A model generated the notes under the pieces. That model was not told the DNA's origin. It made no database searches and was given only the letters and a program-made list of their open reading frames with translations. From contig NZ_CP081869.1 in the NCBI RefSeq assembly GCF_019797865.1, positions 4,850,501 to 4,914,500 of the forward strand: DNA of 64,000 bases, in the 5' to 3' direction. The translations under genes and the position numbers were made by a program. Shown one piece after another: positions 21,828 to 30,335 of this stretch. This DNA is from Chenggangzhangella methanolivorans. GTDB lineage: Bacteria; Pseudomonadota; Alphaproteobacteria; Rhizobiales; Methylopilaceae. The stretch's first letter is position 1. Each line of letters opens with the position of its first letter.

Positions 21828-22248
21828 GCCAACCACCTTGAGCGTTGGGGACAAGCCGTCAGCATAAGTTGCGCAATATTGTCTTTATATACGTGGGAAT
21901 ACGTAAACCAGCGGTAATGGATTGTTGCGTCTCTCTTGTGATCAATTGAATTCTAGGGTGCCGTCAGGATTATGGTCAGTATCAGTGACGTGTTATTTTG
22001 GCGTAAGTCGATAAGCGTGCGCGCTGACTTTTCGTTTTCATGTCGAACACACGAGGTCGGCGCAGGGGAGCCGTGAGGCGGCGGCGCCGATCGCCCGCAA
22101 GCGCCTGCGCCGGCACGACTTACGGATGTAAGGAAAGCGATTTCCACGGCCGCCGAGAGCCATCTTTCGCGATGCGTCGAAGGCCGCTTGACACGCCCCG
22201 GCGGCTCCCGTACCAACCGGCCTCTCTCCGGGGCCGAGCCCCGGTTCG
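21828..22248. other. Intergenic region, 421 bp
   Basis: Holds the promoter region of paralogue B; the stretch 21840-22040 is poorer in G+C than average. From about 22050 on the sequence is GC-rich without a credible gene and should contain the tRNA-Asp promoter. Confidence 0.5.
21894..21905 (-). promoter_or_regulatory. Motif shared upstream of both secreted paralogues (copy B)
   Basis: Plus strand TGGGAATACGTA with GCGCAATAT just before it at 21871. It matches copy A at 10 of 12 positions and is similarly placed upstream of the start. Confidence 0.4.
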
Positions 22249-22324
<76 letters not shown>

Positions 22325-22424
22325 ACGTCTTCTTGGGTTCCCGGTGACAGCGGGGCCCAAAGTTCAAACTCTCCCAGCCAGCAAGTTCAGACTTTTTGAG
22401 CCCGTTCCGTTCCGGCGGCGGGCT

Positions 22425-23630
22425 TTAGGCGTTGCCGTCGCGGCGTTTGATGCGGCCCTTGATGCGCGCCTTGGCGACGTCGCGGAGCGGCGCGAGCTCG
22501 ATCGGCGCATAGGTCTCGAAAAGCTGATTCGAATTCGACAGCGTGTTGCCCATCGCGCGGCTGAGCTTCTCGGCCGTCGTGTCGCCGGCGATCGCCTCGA
22601 CGGCGCCGGATCGGCGCATGTCGCTCATCTTGCGATTCTCGGCCGCGCCGAACACCGCCGTGCGGACCTCGCGGAAATCCTCGGCGAGCTTGTCCTTCGT
22701 GAAGGGCCGCGACGGCCAGGGTCGGCCGCCGGCCTTGCCCGTCGGCTCGGCGCGGGTGCGGAAGATCTCCGCGTCGGGGTGAAGCTCGAAACCGAGGCTC
22801 GCCATATAGGCGTCGAGGATCGCGGTCGCGCGGCGGCTCAGGACGGCGCCCACGGGCGTTTCGGTCTTTTCGCGGGCGGTGACGAAGAACGTCCCGCCGA
22901 AGCCGTCCACGCGCCGCTGCGAGCGCTTGAGCTGGCGGACGTCGACCGGCGACATCTGCGTGTCCCACATGACGGCTAGGGCGGCGGCGAGGCCGCAATG
23001 GCCCATGCGCCACGAGGCCTTCACGAGGCGCACCGCCTCGCCATGAGACCATGTGTCCGCGCGGCCTTTCGCGGCGCTGTTGCGGACGCCGAGCGAAGGG
23101 TCGGCGTCGCGCTCGCATAGCTTCATCGCGGCCATGACCTTCCAGAGCGCGCGCCAGATCTTCATCGCGCGGTGGGCTTCGCGCAGGCCGTGCTTCTCCT
23201 CGACGAAGACGCGCCAGGCGTCCATCTGCTCGAAGCGGATCGAGGAGGGGCGCACGTCGCCGAAGAACGGCTTGATGCGCATCCATCCGCGCCACCAGTC
23301 GTCGCGGGTCGCGGGCTTCTTGACCGCGCTCCACTGGCTGGTCTTGCGATAGCGCGTGAACGCCCACCCGACCGTGTTCGGCGGCCAGACGATCGCGCTC
23401 TCGGCCTGGTCGCGCGTCACCCTAGCGTCGAGATGAGCGGTCGGCGGCTGCTCGCGGCCGGTGCGGACCGCCTCCCATTTGGAGGCCCAGAGCTTGGCGA
23501 CCGTCCATGCGTCCGGCCCGTCCTTGCCGCAGGATACGAGCTTGAAGCCGAGCGCGCGCATCTTGGCGGTCGGCTGCCAATAGCCCCGGCCCTTGATGAC
23601 GGCGTAGTAGGGGATCTTGACGTTACCCAC
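22425..23630 (-). CDS. int: Phage tyrosine integrase
   Basis: Site-specific recombinase of 401 residues that integrates and excises the prophage. The C-terminal catalytic half has KMSDMRRSGAVEA, where the second Arg region sits, then AMGNTLSNSNQLFETYAP with the Tyr nucleophile. The usual HxLR spacing is degenerate, as in several alphaproteobacterial phage integrases. The N-terminal part (residues about 90-190) looks like a SAM-like arm domain. It is the last gene of the leftward operon and overlaps the upstream excisionase-like gene by 8 nt. Its position beside tRNA-Asp marks the left prophage end. Confidence 0.88.
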   Translation of the reverse strand: MGNVKIPYYAVIKGRGYWQPTAKMRALGFKLVSCGKDGPDAWTVAKLWASKWEAVRTGREQPPTAHLDARVTRDQAESAIVWPPNTVGWAFTRYRKTSQWSAVKKPATRDDWWRGWMRIKPFFGDVRPSSIRFEQMDAWRVFVEEKHGLREAHRAMKIWRALWKVMAAMKLCERDADPSLGVRNSAAKGRADTWSHGEAVRLVKASWRMGHCGLAAALAVMWDTQMSPVDVRQLKRSQRRVDGFGGTFFVTAREKTETPVGAVLSRRATAILDAYMASLGFELHPDAEIFRTRAEPTGKAGGRPWPSRPFTKDKLAEDFREVRTAVFGAAENRKMSDMRRSGAVEAIAGDTTAEKLSRAMGNTLSNSNQLFETYAPIELAPLRDVAKARIKGRIKRRDGNA

Positions 23631-23919
23631 GCCGCGCCGCCTCCAGCCGCGCCATCACGACGTCATCAGCGTCGCGCGCGCTGGCGGGGGCGGTCAAGCC
23701 AATGGCGAAGAGATGCGGGTTCCGACGCTTGCGCCAGGCGTCGATCGCCTCGAGGTCGTAGTTTCCGGTCGTCGGGTCCGCCGGGGGAAAGCCGCGGGAG
23801 AGCAACTTCGGCAGAAGCGTCTCAAAATCGGCGAGCGTGAGGCCCATGCGCCGCGCCGCCTTCTCGGCCGGCACGTCGCCCGGATCGACCCGATAGCGCA
23901 TGACTGCCGCGGCGCTCAT
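23623..23919 (-). CDS. Excisionase-like helix-turn-helix protein
   Basis: 98-residue protein with a putative winged-helix core (EKAARRMGLTLADFETLLPK, then DLEAIDAWRKRR), like AlpA/excisionase-type DNA binders. It lies directly before int and overlaps it, the classical place of xis. ATG 23919 overlaps the stop of the upstream gene (ATGA). A role as recombination directionality factor is inferred from fold and place only. Confidence 0.6.
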   Translation of the reverse strand: MSAAAVMRYRVDPGDVPAEKAARRMGLTLADFETLLPKLLSRGFPPADPTTGNYDLEAIDAWRKRRNPHLFAIGLTAPASARDADDVVMARLEAARRG

Positions 23920-25029
23920 ACGCTGGGCTCCGGATAGGCGTCGTGGATCACGCCGTCGAGCGTGCGGCCGGCTGCCTTCTTGCCGACGCGTTCGATGAAA
24001 GCCGCGCCGGCTTCTGGATAGAGCTCCTCGCGGCGCGCGACGTGGGGATGCCCGGCCAGGCATCGCCAGCCGGACCGGGGATTGCCGGCGGCCTGTTCGG
24101 GCGTCGACGGCGCCCATTCGCCCCACTGCTTGAAAAGGAAGGGCACGCCGGCGGCGGCGCAGCGATCGCGCAAGGAGCGGGCCCAGTCGGGGTGCATTGG
24201 CCTTGCTCCAGGGCCGCTCTCGCCTCCTGTCACGACCCAGCGGAGGCCGGGGCCTATCATTGTGGCGGCCGCCCGCACCAACGCGTCAAGCGCAGGAGAG
24301 CGAACGTTGTCCGGGTGGTGATGAACCTCGGGGATTGCTGCGCTCGGGTCGACCGGCCCGAGCAGCGGCTCGGCCGACCACCAGGTGAGCCACCCCGCCT
24401 TCGCGAGCGGTTTTACCGCCGTCCATCGCTCGTCGAACCGCTCCTGATCCTCGGCGCTAAAACCGAGCCAGACGTTGGGGAGAGGCGCGTGGCCAATCAC
24501 GGTTTTCAGATCGAGCAGGACGTCGGCGAGAACCGCGACCCGGGATCTGAATCCCTTCGATCGACGCCGTGACGAGATCGTTTCGGGCGTTGAGCGCGCG
24601 GACATAGTTGCGCATCCGTTTCGGCCGCTTGGTGAGCAGCTGGAACACATGCTGCGGGCAGAGCGCCATGACGGCGAAGACGCGGTCGAGCATCTCGTCG
24701 GTGACGAAGTCGGCGAAGAGGTCGGTCATGGAGCCGACGAAGATCTTGCGCGGGCGCCGCCATTTGAGCGGCGCGGCGAGCGCGCGTTCGTCAACGAAGA
24801 TATCGACGTCGCCGCGGTGGCCGGGCTTGTAGGGCAGGCCGGTGCCAAGCCGGCGGTTCATCGGCTCGGCGTAGCATTTGGCGCAGCCGGGCGAGACCTT
24901 CTCGCAGTGCCAGCCGGTCTTCATCTCCGCGAGATCGCCGGGCTCGGCGCCGGGCAACTTGACGGCGCGCACGGCCCGGATCGGGTTCCAGCTGGCGTCG
25001 GTCCACTCGATCGAGGTGCGGTCAGCCAT
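23916..25029 (-). CDS. DUF5131 (phage Gp37/Gp68) family protein, one frameshift
   Basis: Phage protein of about 370 residues related to radical-SAM enzymes. The start MADRTSIEWTDASWNP and the cysteine cluster C-x6-C-x2-C (CEKVSPGCAKC) are typical, followed by DLFADFVTD, QLLTKRP, PLPNVWLG, TGGESGPGARPM and FLFKQWGEW. The frame breaks near 24540 (between the QLLTKRP and PLPNVWLG halves); a net +1 or -2 change explains it. The family's reaction is unknown to me. It overlaps both neighbours and is translated with them. Confidence 0.85.
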
Positions 25030-25267
25030 GGGCGGCCTCCGGCATCTGCTCGTCAATTTTCTCTTTGAGCGTCTCGTAAGTGGTGGGCGTGACATAGAGT
25101 TGGTCGGCAAGCAAAACGCCGCCGCCGTCTTCAACGACGGCCGTTTCTTGCGTGAGTGGATCCGTGATCTTGGTGCCGGGCTCGACCTTGTTGATCCGGA
25201 CACCGTTGTAGAAGCCGAACCCAAGGCCATAAAAGTTGAGGAAGCCGTAGCTCTTCTGGTCAGACAT
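25022..25267 (-). CDS. Hypothetical phage protein, 81 residues
   Basis: Begins with an aromatic-rich stretch (SYGFLNFYGLGFGFYNGVRI) followed by a charged half (TYETLKEKIDEQMPEAAHG). No family recognised. Overlaps both neighbours in the leftward early operon. Confidence 0.6.
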   Translation of the reverse strand: MSDQKSYGFLNFYGLGFGFYNGVRINKVEPGTKITDPLTQETAVVEDGGGVLLADQLYVTPTTYETLKEKIDEQMPEAAHG

Positions 25268-25661
25268 TGGGCGGATCCTGCATCATCTCTTCCGAGATCC
25301 ACAGCATCGCCGCCGCAACCGACCTGAACCGAAGCGGTTCGCGCGGATGAGGGCGGTGCGGATTCCACCGCTCGTCAAACACGACGACAGCGCCCGGTTC
25401 GCCACGGATGCGGAACGCGCGTTCGCGCGCCTCGCCCTCAGTCTCCGACGTGCTGCTGCCGGGGTTCGCCTCAAGCCAGGCTCTGATCCGTCCAGGACAT
25501 TGACGGGCTGACACGTCCCAGTGGCCAGAGTTGCGCCGATAGACGGTGAAGCCTCGAGGAAAGAAGGGCTGCGCGGCGTCGAAGTAATGCTTCTCGAGCG
25601 TGTGCTCGCGCGCGCGCCGCTGCGCTGCGTTCAGCTTCTCGTCGATGGTCAGGTCGCTCAC
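25260..25661 (-). CDS. Hypothetical phage protein, 133 residues
   Basis: GTG start overlapping the stop of the upstream gene. The chain is soluble and mixed alpha/beta, with WDVSARQCPGRIRAWLEANP in the middle and FRSVAAAMLWISEEMM near the end. No family recognised. Coupled to its neighbours by overlaps. Confidence 0.55.
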   Translation of the reverse strand: MSDLTIDEKLNAAQRRAREHTLEKHYFDAAQPFFPRGFTVYRRNSGHWDVSARQCPGRIRAWLEANPGSSTSETEGEARERAFRIRGEPGAVVVFDERWNPHRPHPREPLRFRSVAAAMLWISEEMMQDPPNV

Positions 25662-25887
25662 CGCCGTCCTCCGGCGCGGGCCTTGAGGTCCGCCGCGACG
25701 CCGGCGGCGACCTCTTCGGCCCATTGGGCGTCGCTCGGCGGGGCGGGCTCGGCCGGCAGCGCCGGCCAGCCGAGATAGTCGGCCTCGGCGGCGCGCAACG
25801 CGCGGCGGCCGAGTTCGGCCTCGCGGTCCGGTTCGACCCGAACAGCGTGCGGTCCTTCAGGGTGAGCGACATGCGCGGGTCAGACAT
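25658..25887 (-). CDS. Hypothetical phage protein, 76 residues, one frameshift
   Basis: Reads SLTLKDRTLFG, then breaks near 25840; adding one G to the GGG gives VEPDREAELGRRALRAAEAD and an acidic helical tail ending LKARAGGRR, whose TGA overlaps the next GTG start. The restored length is exactly 77 codons. No function known. Confidence 0.55.
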
Positions 25888-26203
25888 GGTCGACCCCGTC
25901 GAAGTCGTCGTCTTCGGGCGCGGGCAACGTCAGTCGCGAAGGCGACCGATAGGGCCGGTTCTGGCGCATCACCGTCGCCTCGTCGGTGAGCGTGAACGAG
26001 AAGATCGAGGCCCCGCCGTAAAAGTGCGTGCGCCAGCCGTTCGCGGTCGGGTCGCCGTCGACCGGCACGTCGATCCGCAGGAGCTTGGCGCCGAAGCGCT
26101 CTTCCTCGCGCGTTCGTCCGGCATGGCTGCGATGGCCGAAGATCTCGACCAGCGCCCAATCCCAGCCTTCTTCTTCCACGCCCTCGGTCACAGGTTCTGC
26201 CAT
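25880..26203 (-). CDS. Conserved phage protein of unknown function, 107 residues
   Basis: Contains WALVEIFGHRSHAGR, ERFGAKLLRIDVP and FYGGASIFSFTLTDEATVM, a pattern I recall from many small prophage proteins without an assigned role. Acidic C-terminus. ATG 26203; it overlaps the downstream gene by 8 nt. Confidence 0.65.
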   Translation of the reverse strand: MAEPVTEGVEEEGWDWALVEIFGHRSHAGRTREEERFGAKLLRIDVPVDGDPTANGWRTHFYGGASIFSFTLTDEATVMRQNRPYRSPSRLTLPAPEDDDFDGVDHV

Positions 26204-26205
26204 TG

Positions 26206-26491
26206 TCAGCCTCTCTCGTGGACCCACGCGGCGCGGCGACCGCGCGGCGTCTTGAAGACGGAGTCCCGTTCCTGGCCGGTGGTCTCCCGCCGCACATGCA
26301 GGCCGAGCTCGAAGGTTTCGGAACGCGTGCGATCGGGGATTCCGACGCCCGCAAGGACGTTGCTCGCGACGGTCTCGGCGCGGGAGCGGTCGGCTTGGGT
26401 CCAACTGGACACCGGCTTCGGACGGCGGTGAGCCGGTCCCAAAGGACCACGCTCGCGTGCCAGAGGGGCGCGCCGCCGAAGAACCGCTCAC
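26206..26491 (-). CDS. Hypothetical phage protein, about 95 residues, probable frameshifts
   Basis: The clear part is the C-terminal half (TQADRSRAETVASNVLAG, then FELGLHVRRETTGQERDSV and a basic end). The likely start is a GTG overlapping the upstream stop, followed in another frame by FFGGAPLWHASVVLWDRLTA. Two indels, near 26485 and 26410, would join the parts. No family recognised; the composite is an inference. Confidence 0.4.
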
Positions 26492-26634
26492 TCCATGCCG
26501 ACGTTGAGCGTCAGCATCACGCTGGCGTCGTCGAAGGGCGCAGGCAGCCGCCAACCAAACGCCGTGTTGGCGCACTCCTCCGGCGCGAAGCACGGATTGC
26601 GGCGGGCGAGCTTCTGCTGATGTTCGAGGGTCAT
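26488..26634 (-). CDS. Small hypothetical phage protein, 48 residues
   Basis: Starts at an ATG overlapping the upstream stop (ATGA) and ends at the overlap with the next gene. Sequence includes two cysteines (NPCFAPEECANTAFGW). No family recognised; overlaps on both ends argue that it is real. Confidence 0.5.
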   Translation of the reverse strand: MTLEHQQKLARRNPCFAPEECANTAFGWRLPAPFDDASVMLTLNVGME

Positions 26635-26931
26635 CGGACCTCCGGGCGGTCGCCGACCTTCGCCAGCGCCTGGCGGGCGCTTGCGCTCTGTCGGTCGTAG
26701 GTTTCGAGGAAGGTTTGGGCCGCGCGATAGATCGGCGTGAGGATCTGCTCGGTCGCGCGGCGCTCGGACGAGTTGAAGAGCGTCGGGTCGAGGATCGCGC
26801 CGACGCTGTCCATGCTGCGCTGCTCGGCGAAGAACCGGTCGAGCGTGTCGCGATGCTCGCGGATCAAGCCGGCGACGACGCCGAGGGTGACGTTGAGGCC
26901 CCGCAGGGCCTCGGTCGCTTCGGCGGGTCAT
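26631..26931 (-). CDS. Hypothetical phage protein, about 100 residues, one frameshift
   Basis: ATG 26931 overlaps the upstream stop. After four codons the frame must shift (near 26922) to read EALRGLNVTLGVVAGLIREH, then FFAEQRSMDSVGAILDPTLF and a helical tail. A net -2 or +1 change explains it; a start at the TTG at 26867 is the alternative. Function unknown. Confidence 0.5.
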
Positions 26932-27443
26932 CGCGCCGACTCCCCGCGCAGCTCGGCGAGCGTCGGCAACAGGATCGGCTCGAAGCCCCGGGCCTGGTTG
27001 ACGAGGCTGTCGGCGAAGCCGGCCCACCGGTCGTTCGTGCGGCCATGGATCGCCTTCTCCATGTGGTCGGCGCAGCGCTTGAGCAGCAGGACCGCGCGCA
27101 GCAGCTCCTCGCGCTCCTCCTCGGTCGAGTCCTCGACCACGCCGCCCGTTTCGATCGAGCCGTTCATGCGCGCGGCGAGCGCCTTGCGATCGGCCTCGCC
27201 AAGCCGCTCGACGGCGTAAGCGAGATGGGCCCGGAGGTTCTCGTTCTCGCGGTCGCAGAGGTCGTAATCGTCCTTCGAATAGACCTTCTCGCCGTCGGGC
27301 GAGACGACGCGCGGATGCTCGAGCATGAAGGCGAGGCTTTCGGTCAGGTCCTTCATGACCCGCCGCGCCGCGGCCTTCTCCCAGACGTGGCCGGCGAGAA
27401 GCTTGCGGGCCTCCTCGACGAGGATGTCGTAGCGCGACGTCAT
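26928..27443 (-). CDS. Hypothetical phage protein, 171 residues
   Basis: Mostly helical and charged, with DYDLCDRENENLRAHLAYAV and STEEEREELLRAVLLLKRCA. No domain recognised. Linked to both neighbours by 4-nt overlaps, so it belongs to the same transcript. Confidence 0.6.
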   Translation of the reverse strand: MTSRYDILVEEARKLLAGHVWEKAAARRVMKDLTESLAFMLEHPRVVSPDGEKVYSKDDYDLCDRENENLRAHLAYAVERLGEADRKALAARMNGSIETGGVVEDSTEEEREELLRAVLLLKRCADHMEKAIHGRTNDRWAGFADSLVNQARGFEPILLPTLAELRGESAR

Positions 27444-27964
27444 GCGGCGGCTCCCGCGTGAATACGGTCGGCGGCCTTGCGCAGCGCGGCGACGATCGGC
27501 GCGTCGGGGTCGAGATCGGCGAGGACGATGTCGAGCGCGGCGCCAGAGCTTCCCAGCCAGAGCTGGCCGCGGCGGGCGTTCATCACGGCTGTCGTGGCGT
27601 CGCCGTCGAAGTCCTCCGCGGGCACGCGCTTCAGCGCCTCCGCAAGCGTGATGGCTGGGCCGGGCTCGTGCGACGGCCGGTCGATCGATGCGCCGTCGGA
27701 CTTCACGCCGCGCGTGAGCTGGAAGCCAAAGGCCTCGAACCGCTCAAGCGTTTCGGGCGACTTCAGCGTCAGCGCGTGGATCAGGAAGGCGATCGTCTTG
27801 GCGAGGTCCTGCGCCTCATGGGCGCCGCCGTCCTTGTGCTTGGCGCGGAAGAGATATTGCGCGGCCTGCGTCTCCCAGCGGTCGAGCTCGAAGGCGTCGA
27901 TCACCTGGGCGAGCTCGAAGCCGCCGCGGCGGTAGTGCGAGGGCGAGTTGACCGCCGAGTTCAC
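27440..27964 (-). CDS. DUF3310-domain phage protein
   Basis: 174 residues. The N-terminal part has the DUF3310 pattern PSHYRRGGFELAQVIDAF, AAQYLFRAKHKDG and DLAKTIAFLIHAL; proteins with this domain are common in phage nucleotide-metabolism or replication operons, but the reaction is not established. The C-terminal half is unrecognised. GTG start overlaps the upstream stop. Confidence 0.75.
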   Translation of the reverse strand: MNSAVNSPSHYRRGGFELAQVIDAFELDRWETQAAQYLFRAKHKDGGAHEAQDLAKTIAFLIHALTLKSPETLERFEAFGFQLTRGVKSDGASIDRPSHEPGPAITLAEALKRVPAEDFDGDATTAVMNARRGQLWLGSSGAALDIVLADLDPDAPIVAALRKAADRIHAGAAA

Positions 27965-28376
27965 GCCGCGCGCTCCTGGCCGGCGAGCGCCGCGACGAGG
28001 TTCTTGACCAGCGCCCTGTGCTTCATGCTGAGCGCCGCGACGTCGCGGATCAGCGCCGGGTCGCTCGCGACCAGAGTGAAAATGACGGCGTCGCTTCCGT
28101 CCTTGGCCGCGGTTTCGGCGTCCCCGTAGAACCATTCGATCGGGCGGCCGCAGCTTCGCGCGATCGCAGTCAACCTGCTCGGGCCGCAGCGGTTCACGCC
28201 CTTTTCGTATTTCTGCAGCTGCTGGAACGTGACGCCGATCTCGGCGGCAAGCTTCTCCTGAGAGAACCGGAGAGCTTGCGGGCGACGCGGATGCGCGCGC
28301 CAAGCGCGACGTCGACGGGGTCGGCGACGAGGCCGCTCGGCTTGGCGACGATGGGGCGGGCGAGGGTCTGCAGCAT
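27961..28376 (-). CDS. XRE-type helix-turn-helix regulator, one frameshift
   Basis: 138 residues with a HTH: VDVALGARIRVARKLSG, then FSQEKLAAEIGVTFQQLQKY. The two parts are in different frames because GGG is written GG near 28268; adding one G gives exactly 139 codons. This type is common both in rhizobial chromosomes and prophages. As an early gene it may tune the leftward operon. The target is unknown. Confidence 0.75.
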
Positions 28377-28379
28377 GGC

Positions 28380-28577
28380 TCAAAAGCCCTTCACGAGGGT
28401 GAGGCGCGGCGCCGGGCGGCGGAGCGCGAAGACGGACGGATGCGGAGCGGAGGCCGCGAGCCGCGGCCGGGCCGCGGGCGCCTGACAAGCGCAGGGCGCG
28501 AAGGTGACTTCGCCGGCCTCGCGGACAAGGCGGGCGCCGAGGCCGTCGCAGGATCGGCAGACGAAACGCTCAGACAT
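28380..28577 (-). CDS. Small putative zinc-binding phage protein, 65 residues
   Basis: Has two cysteine pairs, CRSCDGLG near residue 7 and CACQ near 27, as in treble-clef or zinc-ribbon folds. The rest is Ala/Pro/Arg-rich. ATG 28577 overlaps the upstream gene by 8 nt. Function unknown. Confidence 0.5.
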   Translation of the reverse strand: MSERFVCRSCDGLGARLVREAGEVTFAPCACQAPAARPRLAASAPHPSVFALRRPAPRLTLVKGF

Positions 28578-28926
28578 GCGCGACCTCCCCATGCGCGCGC
28601 CAAATGCGGGCCGGGGCGAGGCCCGCGGCGGCTACATGGACTGGGTGCATGGCGCGCAGGATGGCGCGGCGCAGCGCGTTGCGGGGCCGCGGGGTCGAGT
28701 GGCCGAGCGCGGCCCGGATCTCGGCCGCGGAGCGGCGGGCGAGCGGCGCGAGGTCGAGACGCGGAAGGGCGGCGACCTCGTCAAGCGCGAGCGCGGCGCT
28801 CACGGCGGCGAAGCGTTGGCCCTCACGGGCGGCGCGCAGGCCCTCGGCCGCGGCGTTGACCGCAAGCGCCGCAAGGGCGTCGCAGCCCACAGCGCCGGCG
28901 CCAACGGGCGTGATCGCCGCGCTCAC
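28570..28926 (-). CDS. Hypothetical phage protein, 118 residues
   Basis: GTG start overlapping the upstream stop. Ala-rich helical protein (CDALAALAVNAAAEGLRAA, then LALDEVAALPRLDLAPLARR). Composition gives little specificity, so support is mainly the overlap with neighbours. Confidence 0.5.
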   Translation of the reverse strand: MSAAITPVGAGAVGCDALAALAVNAAAEGLRAAREGQRFAAVSAALALDEVAALPRLDLAPLARRSAAEIRAALGHSTPRPRNALRRAILRAMHPVHVAAAGLAPARIWRAHGEVAHV

Positions 28927-29153
28927 GCGTCGAGCCTCCGGGCCTCGCGGCGCAGGCGCGCCAGCACGGTCTCGCGGTGCTCGGCGATCTCGGCCTTGGT
29001 GAAGCCGGCGAGCTCGAGGTCGCTCTCGTGCAGCTCGCCGCGGCGGAAGATCGCCGTGCGGGCGGCCTCGACCATGTCGGCGAGGGTGACGGCGGGGGAG
29101 CCGGGCGCGCGGACTTCCTTGGCGCGCGGCGCAGGCGACAGGCAGAGAGACAT
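28923..29153 (-). CDS. Hypothetical phage protein, 76 residues, first gene of the leftward operon
   Basis: ATG 29153 has a GGAG box 6 nt upstream. Helical, charged chain (TLADMVEAARTAIFRRGEL, ESDLELAGFTKAEIAEHRE). It lies just downstream of two operator-like palindromes, so it should be the first gene read from the leftward early promoter. Confidence 0.55.
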   Translation of the reverse strand: MSLCLSPAPRAKEVRAPGSPAVTLADMVEAARTAIFRRGELHESDLELAGFTKAEIAEHRETVLARLRREARRLDA

Positions 29154-29186
29154 CGGCGGCTCCATCAGCGGTTGATGGAGCCATTT

Positions 29187-29232
29187 ATACACATGCGTAT
29201 AAGGGTGGCAATCAGAAAATACGCAAACGTAT
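29187..29232. promoter_or_regulatory. Left operator pair (ATACG-N4-CGTAT palindromes)
   Basis: Two 14-bp palindromes: ATACACATGCGTAT at 29187-29200 (one mismatch) and ATACGCAAACGTAT at 29219-29232 (perfect). The same 5-4-5 form occurs at the right operator. The pair sits before the first leftward early gene, the place of OL/PL in lambda-like phages. Confidence 0.7.
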
Positions 29233-29622
29233 TATCTGATGGCGGAGTCGACGCTCATACGGGCTGCGCGTGCCTCGCTCTCCCGGCGGCGATCGTCCTC
29301 TTCTTGCCAAGCCGTTCGCGGTAATGGCGCGCGGCGGCTGCTGATGGCCGCCGATCTCCACCATGTCGGACGGCGCCACGAACATGAGGGCGCCCACACC
29401 GAAAAGCACCATTCCGCCGATCCAGACCAGCGCAAGGGCCGCGATGAAGCTGCTTGTTCCGACGCCGACGCCGGCGCTTGTCGTGCTGATCAGCCGTAGC
29501 CAAGTCTCGGCCATGAGCCATGCGAAACCGATGAAGCCCCAGGCCATGAAGAGGCTGGCGAAGATGGTCCGCCCTGCGCCCCATCCCGGCTTGATCACGT
29601 ATCTCCGCCCGCTCTCCGCCAC
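29212..29622 (-). CDS. Small membrane protein downstream of the repressor
   Basis: 136 residues with two or three hydrophobic segments (TIFASLFMAWGFIGFAWLMA; SFIAALALVWIGGMVLFGVG; ALMFVA). The C-terminal 40 residues are Arg-rich and overlap the left operator; an indel near 29320 could instead give an end at 29232, beside the operator. Lying in a repressor operon, it may be a lysogeny gene such as a superinfection-exclusion protein, but this is a guess from place and topology. Confidence 0.5.
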   Translation of the reverse strand: MAESGRRYVIKPGWGAGRTIFASLFMAWGFIGFAWLMAETWLRLISTTSAGVGVGTSSFIAALALVWIGGMVLFGVGALMFVAPSDMVEIGGHQQPPRAITANGLARRGRSPPGERGTRSPYERRLRHQIIRLRIF

Positions 29623-29640
29623 GCCCGGCCCCCCGTTGGC

Positions 29641-30242
29641 CTACATCAACAGCGTCGTCAGCTTCACTCGTCCGACGATTTTGGGGCTCAACCCCTGATC
29701 AGCATACAGCGTCGGATGCTCGAACGTCGAGACGGGCTCCCAGCGATCGGGGTTTGGTCGAAATCGCTTATAGGACGCTTCGCCGTCCTCGGTCGCCACC
29801 ACGTAGCAAGCGTTCGCGACAAGCGTCCGATCCTTGCGGTTGACGAAGATGATCGACTCGGGCGGCGAAATTCGATCCATCGACGTGCCGTCCGCTCAGC
29901 GCGATCCAGTCGCCTTTGGATCGAGACCCATGGCGTAGGCCAGCGGATGATCGTCGCCGTCGAGCACGGCGTCGGGGATCGCGAGGCCGGAGGCGCTCAC
30001 CCACGAGATGAGCGGCGCGGCGACGACGAGCTTCGACGCCAGTTCTATCGCGGCCGCCATCTTGTCCTCGCCGCGCAGCCTTTGCTCTAGCGCGCGGATC
30101 CTGTCCCGCTTCTCGCCGAGGGGTCGCTGCCGGCCAGCCACCGGGAGACCGTCGCCTGCGTGGCCTCGAGCTCAACGGCCAGGCGATCCTGCTTCCAGCC
30201 GGTTTCCTTCAGAATCCAGTTGAGTGTTTGGCGCACGTCCAT
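29641..30242 (-). CDS. LexA-like (S24) phage repressor, three frameshifts
   Basis: Lysogenic repressor, about 201 residues once three indels are repaired. The N-terminal HTH reads TLNWILKETGWKQDRLAVEL with ATQATVSRWLAGS; the C-terminal S24 peptidase part reads GTSMDRISPPESIIFVNRKD, with the Ser nucleophile in GTSMD and the catalytic Lys in ASYKRF. Breaks lie near 30120 (five C written as four), 29912 (GGG written as GG) and 29893. The Ser/Lys pair implies RecA-stimulated self-cleavage and SOS induction. It is divergent from the Cro-like gene, with operators between. Confidence 0.85.
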
Positions 30243-30277
30243 GCTCTCGACATACGTATGGGAATAACTGCCGTCCA

Positions 30278-30324
30278 ATACGCTCGCGCATATTCCGCTT
30301 GTCGGAGTTGATACGAATGCGTAT
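30278..30324. promoter_or_regulatory. Right operator region between repressor and Cro-like gene
   Basis: ATACGAATGCGTAT at 30311-30324 is a perfect 5-4-5 palindrome; ATACGCTCGCGCAT at 30278-30291 has one mismatch. A shorter CATACGTATG palindrome is at 30251-30260. They fill the 93-bp gap between the two divergent starts. Confidence 0.75.
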
Positions 30325-30335
30325 AAGGATCGGCC

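Noticed and set aside
22395..22430. Hairpin with AGCCCG/CGGGCT after int as a terminator
   Set aside because: On the int strand the stem is followed by A, not T, and the arms are short.
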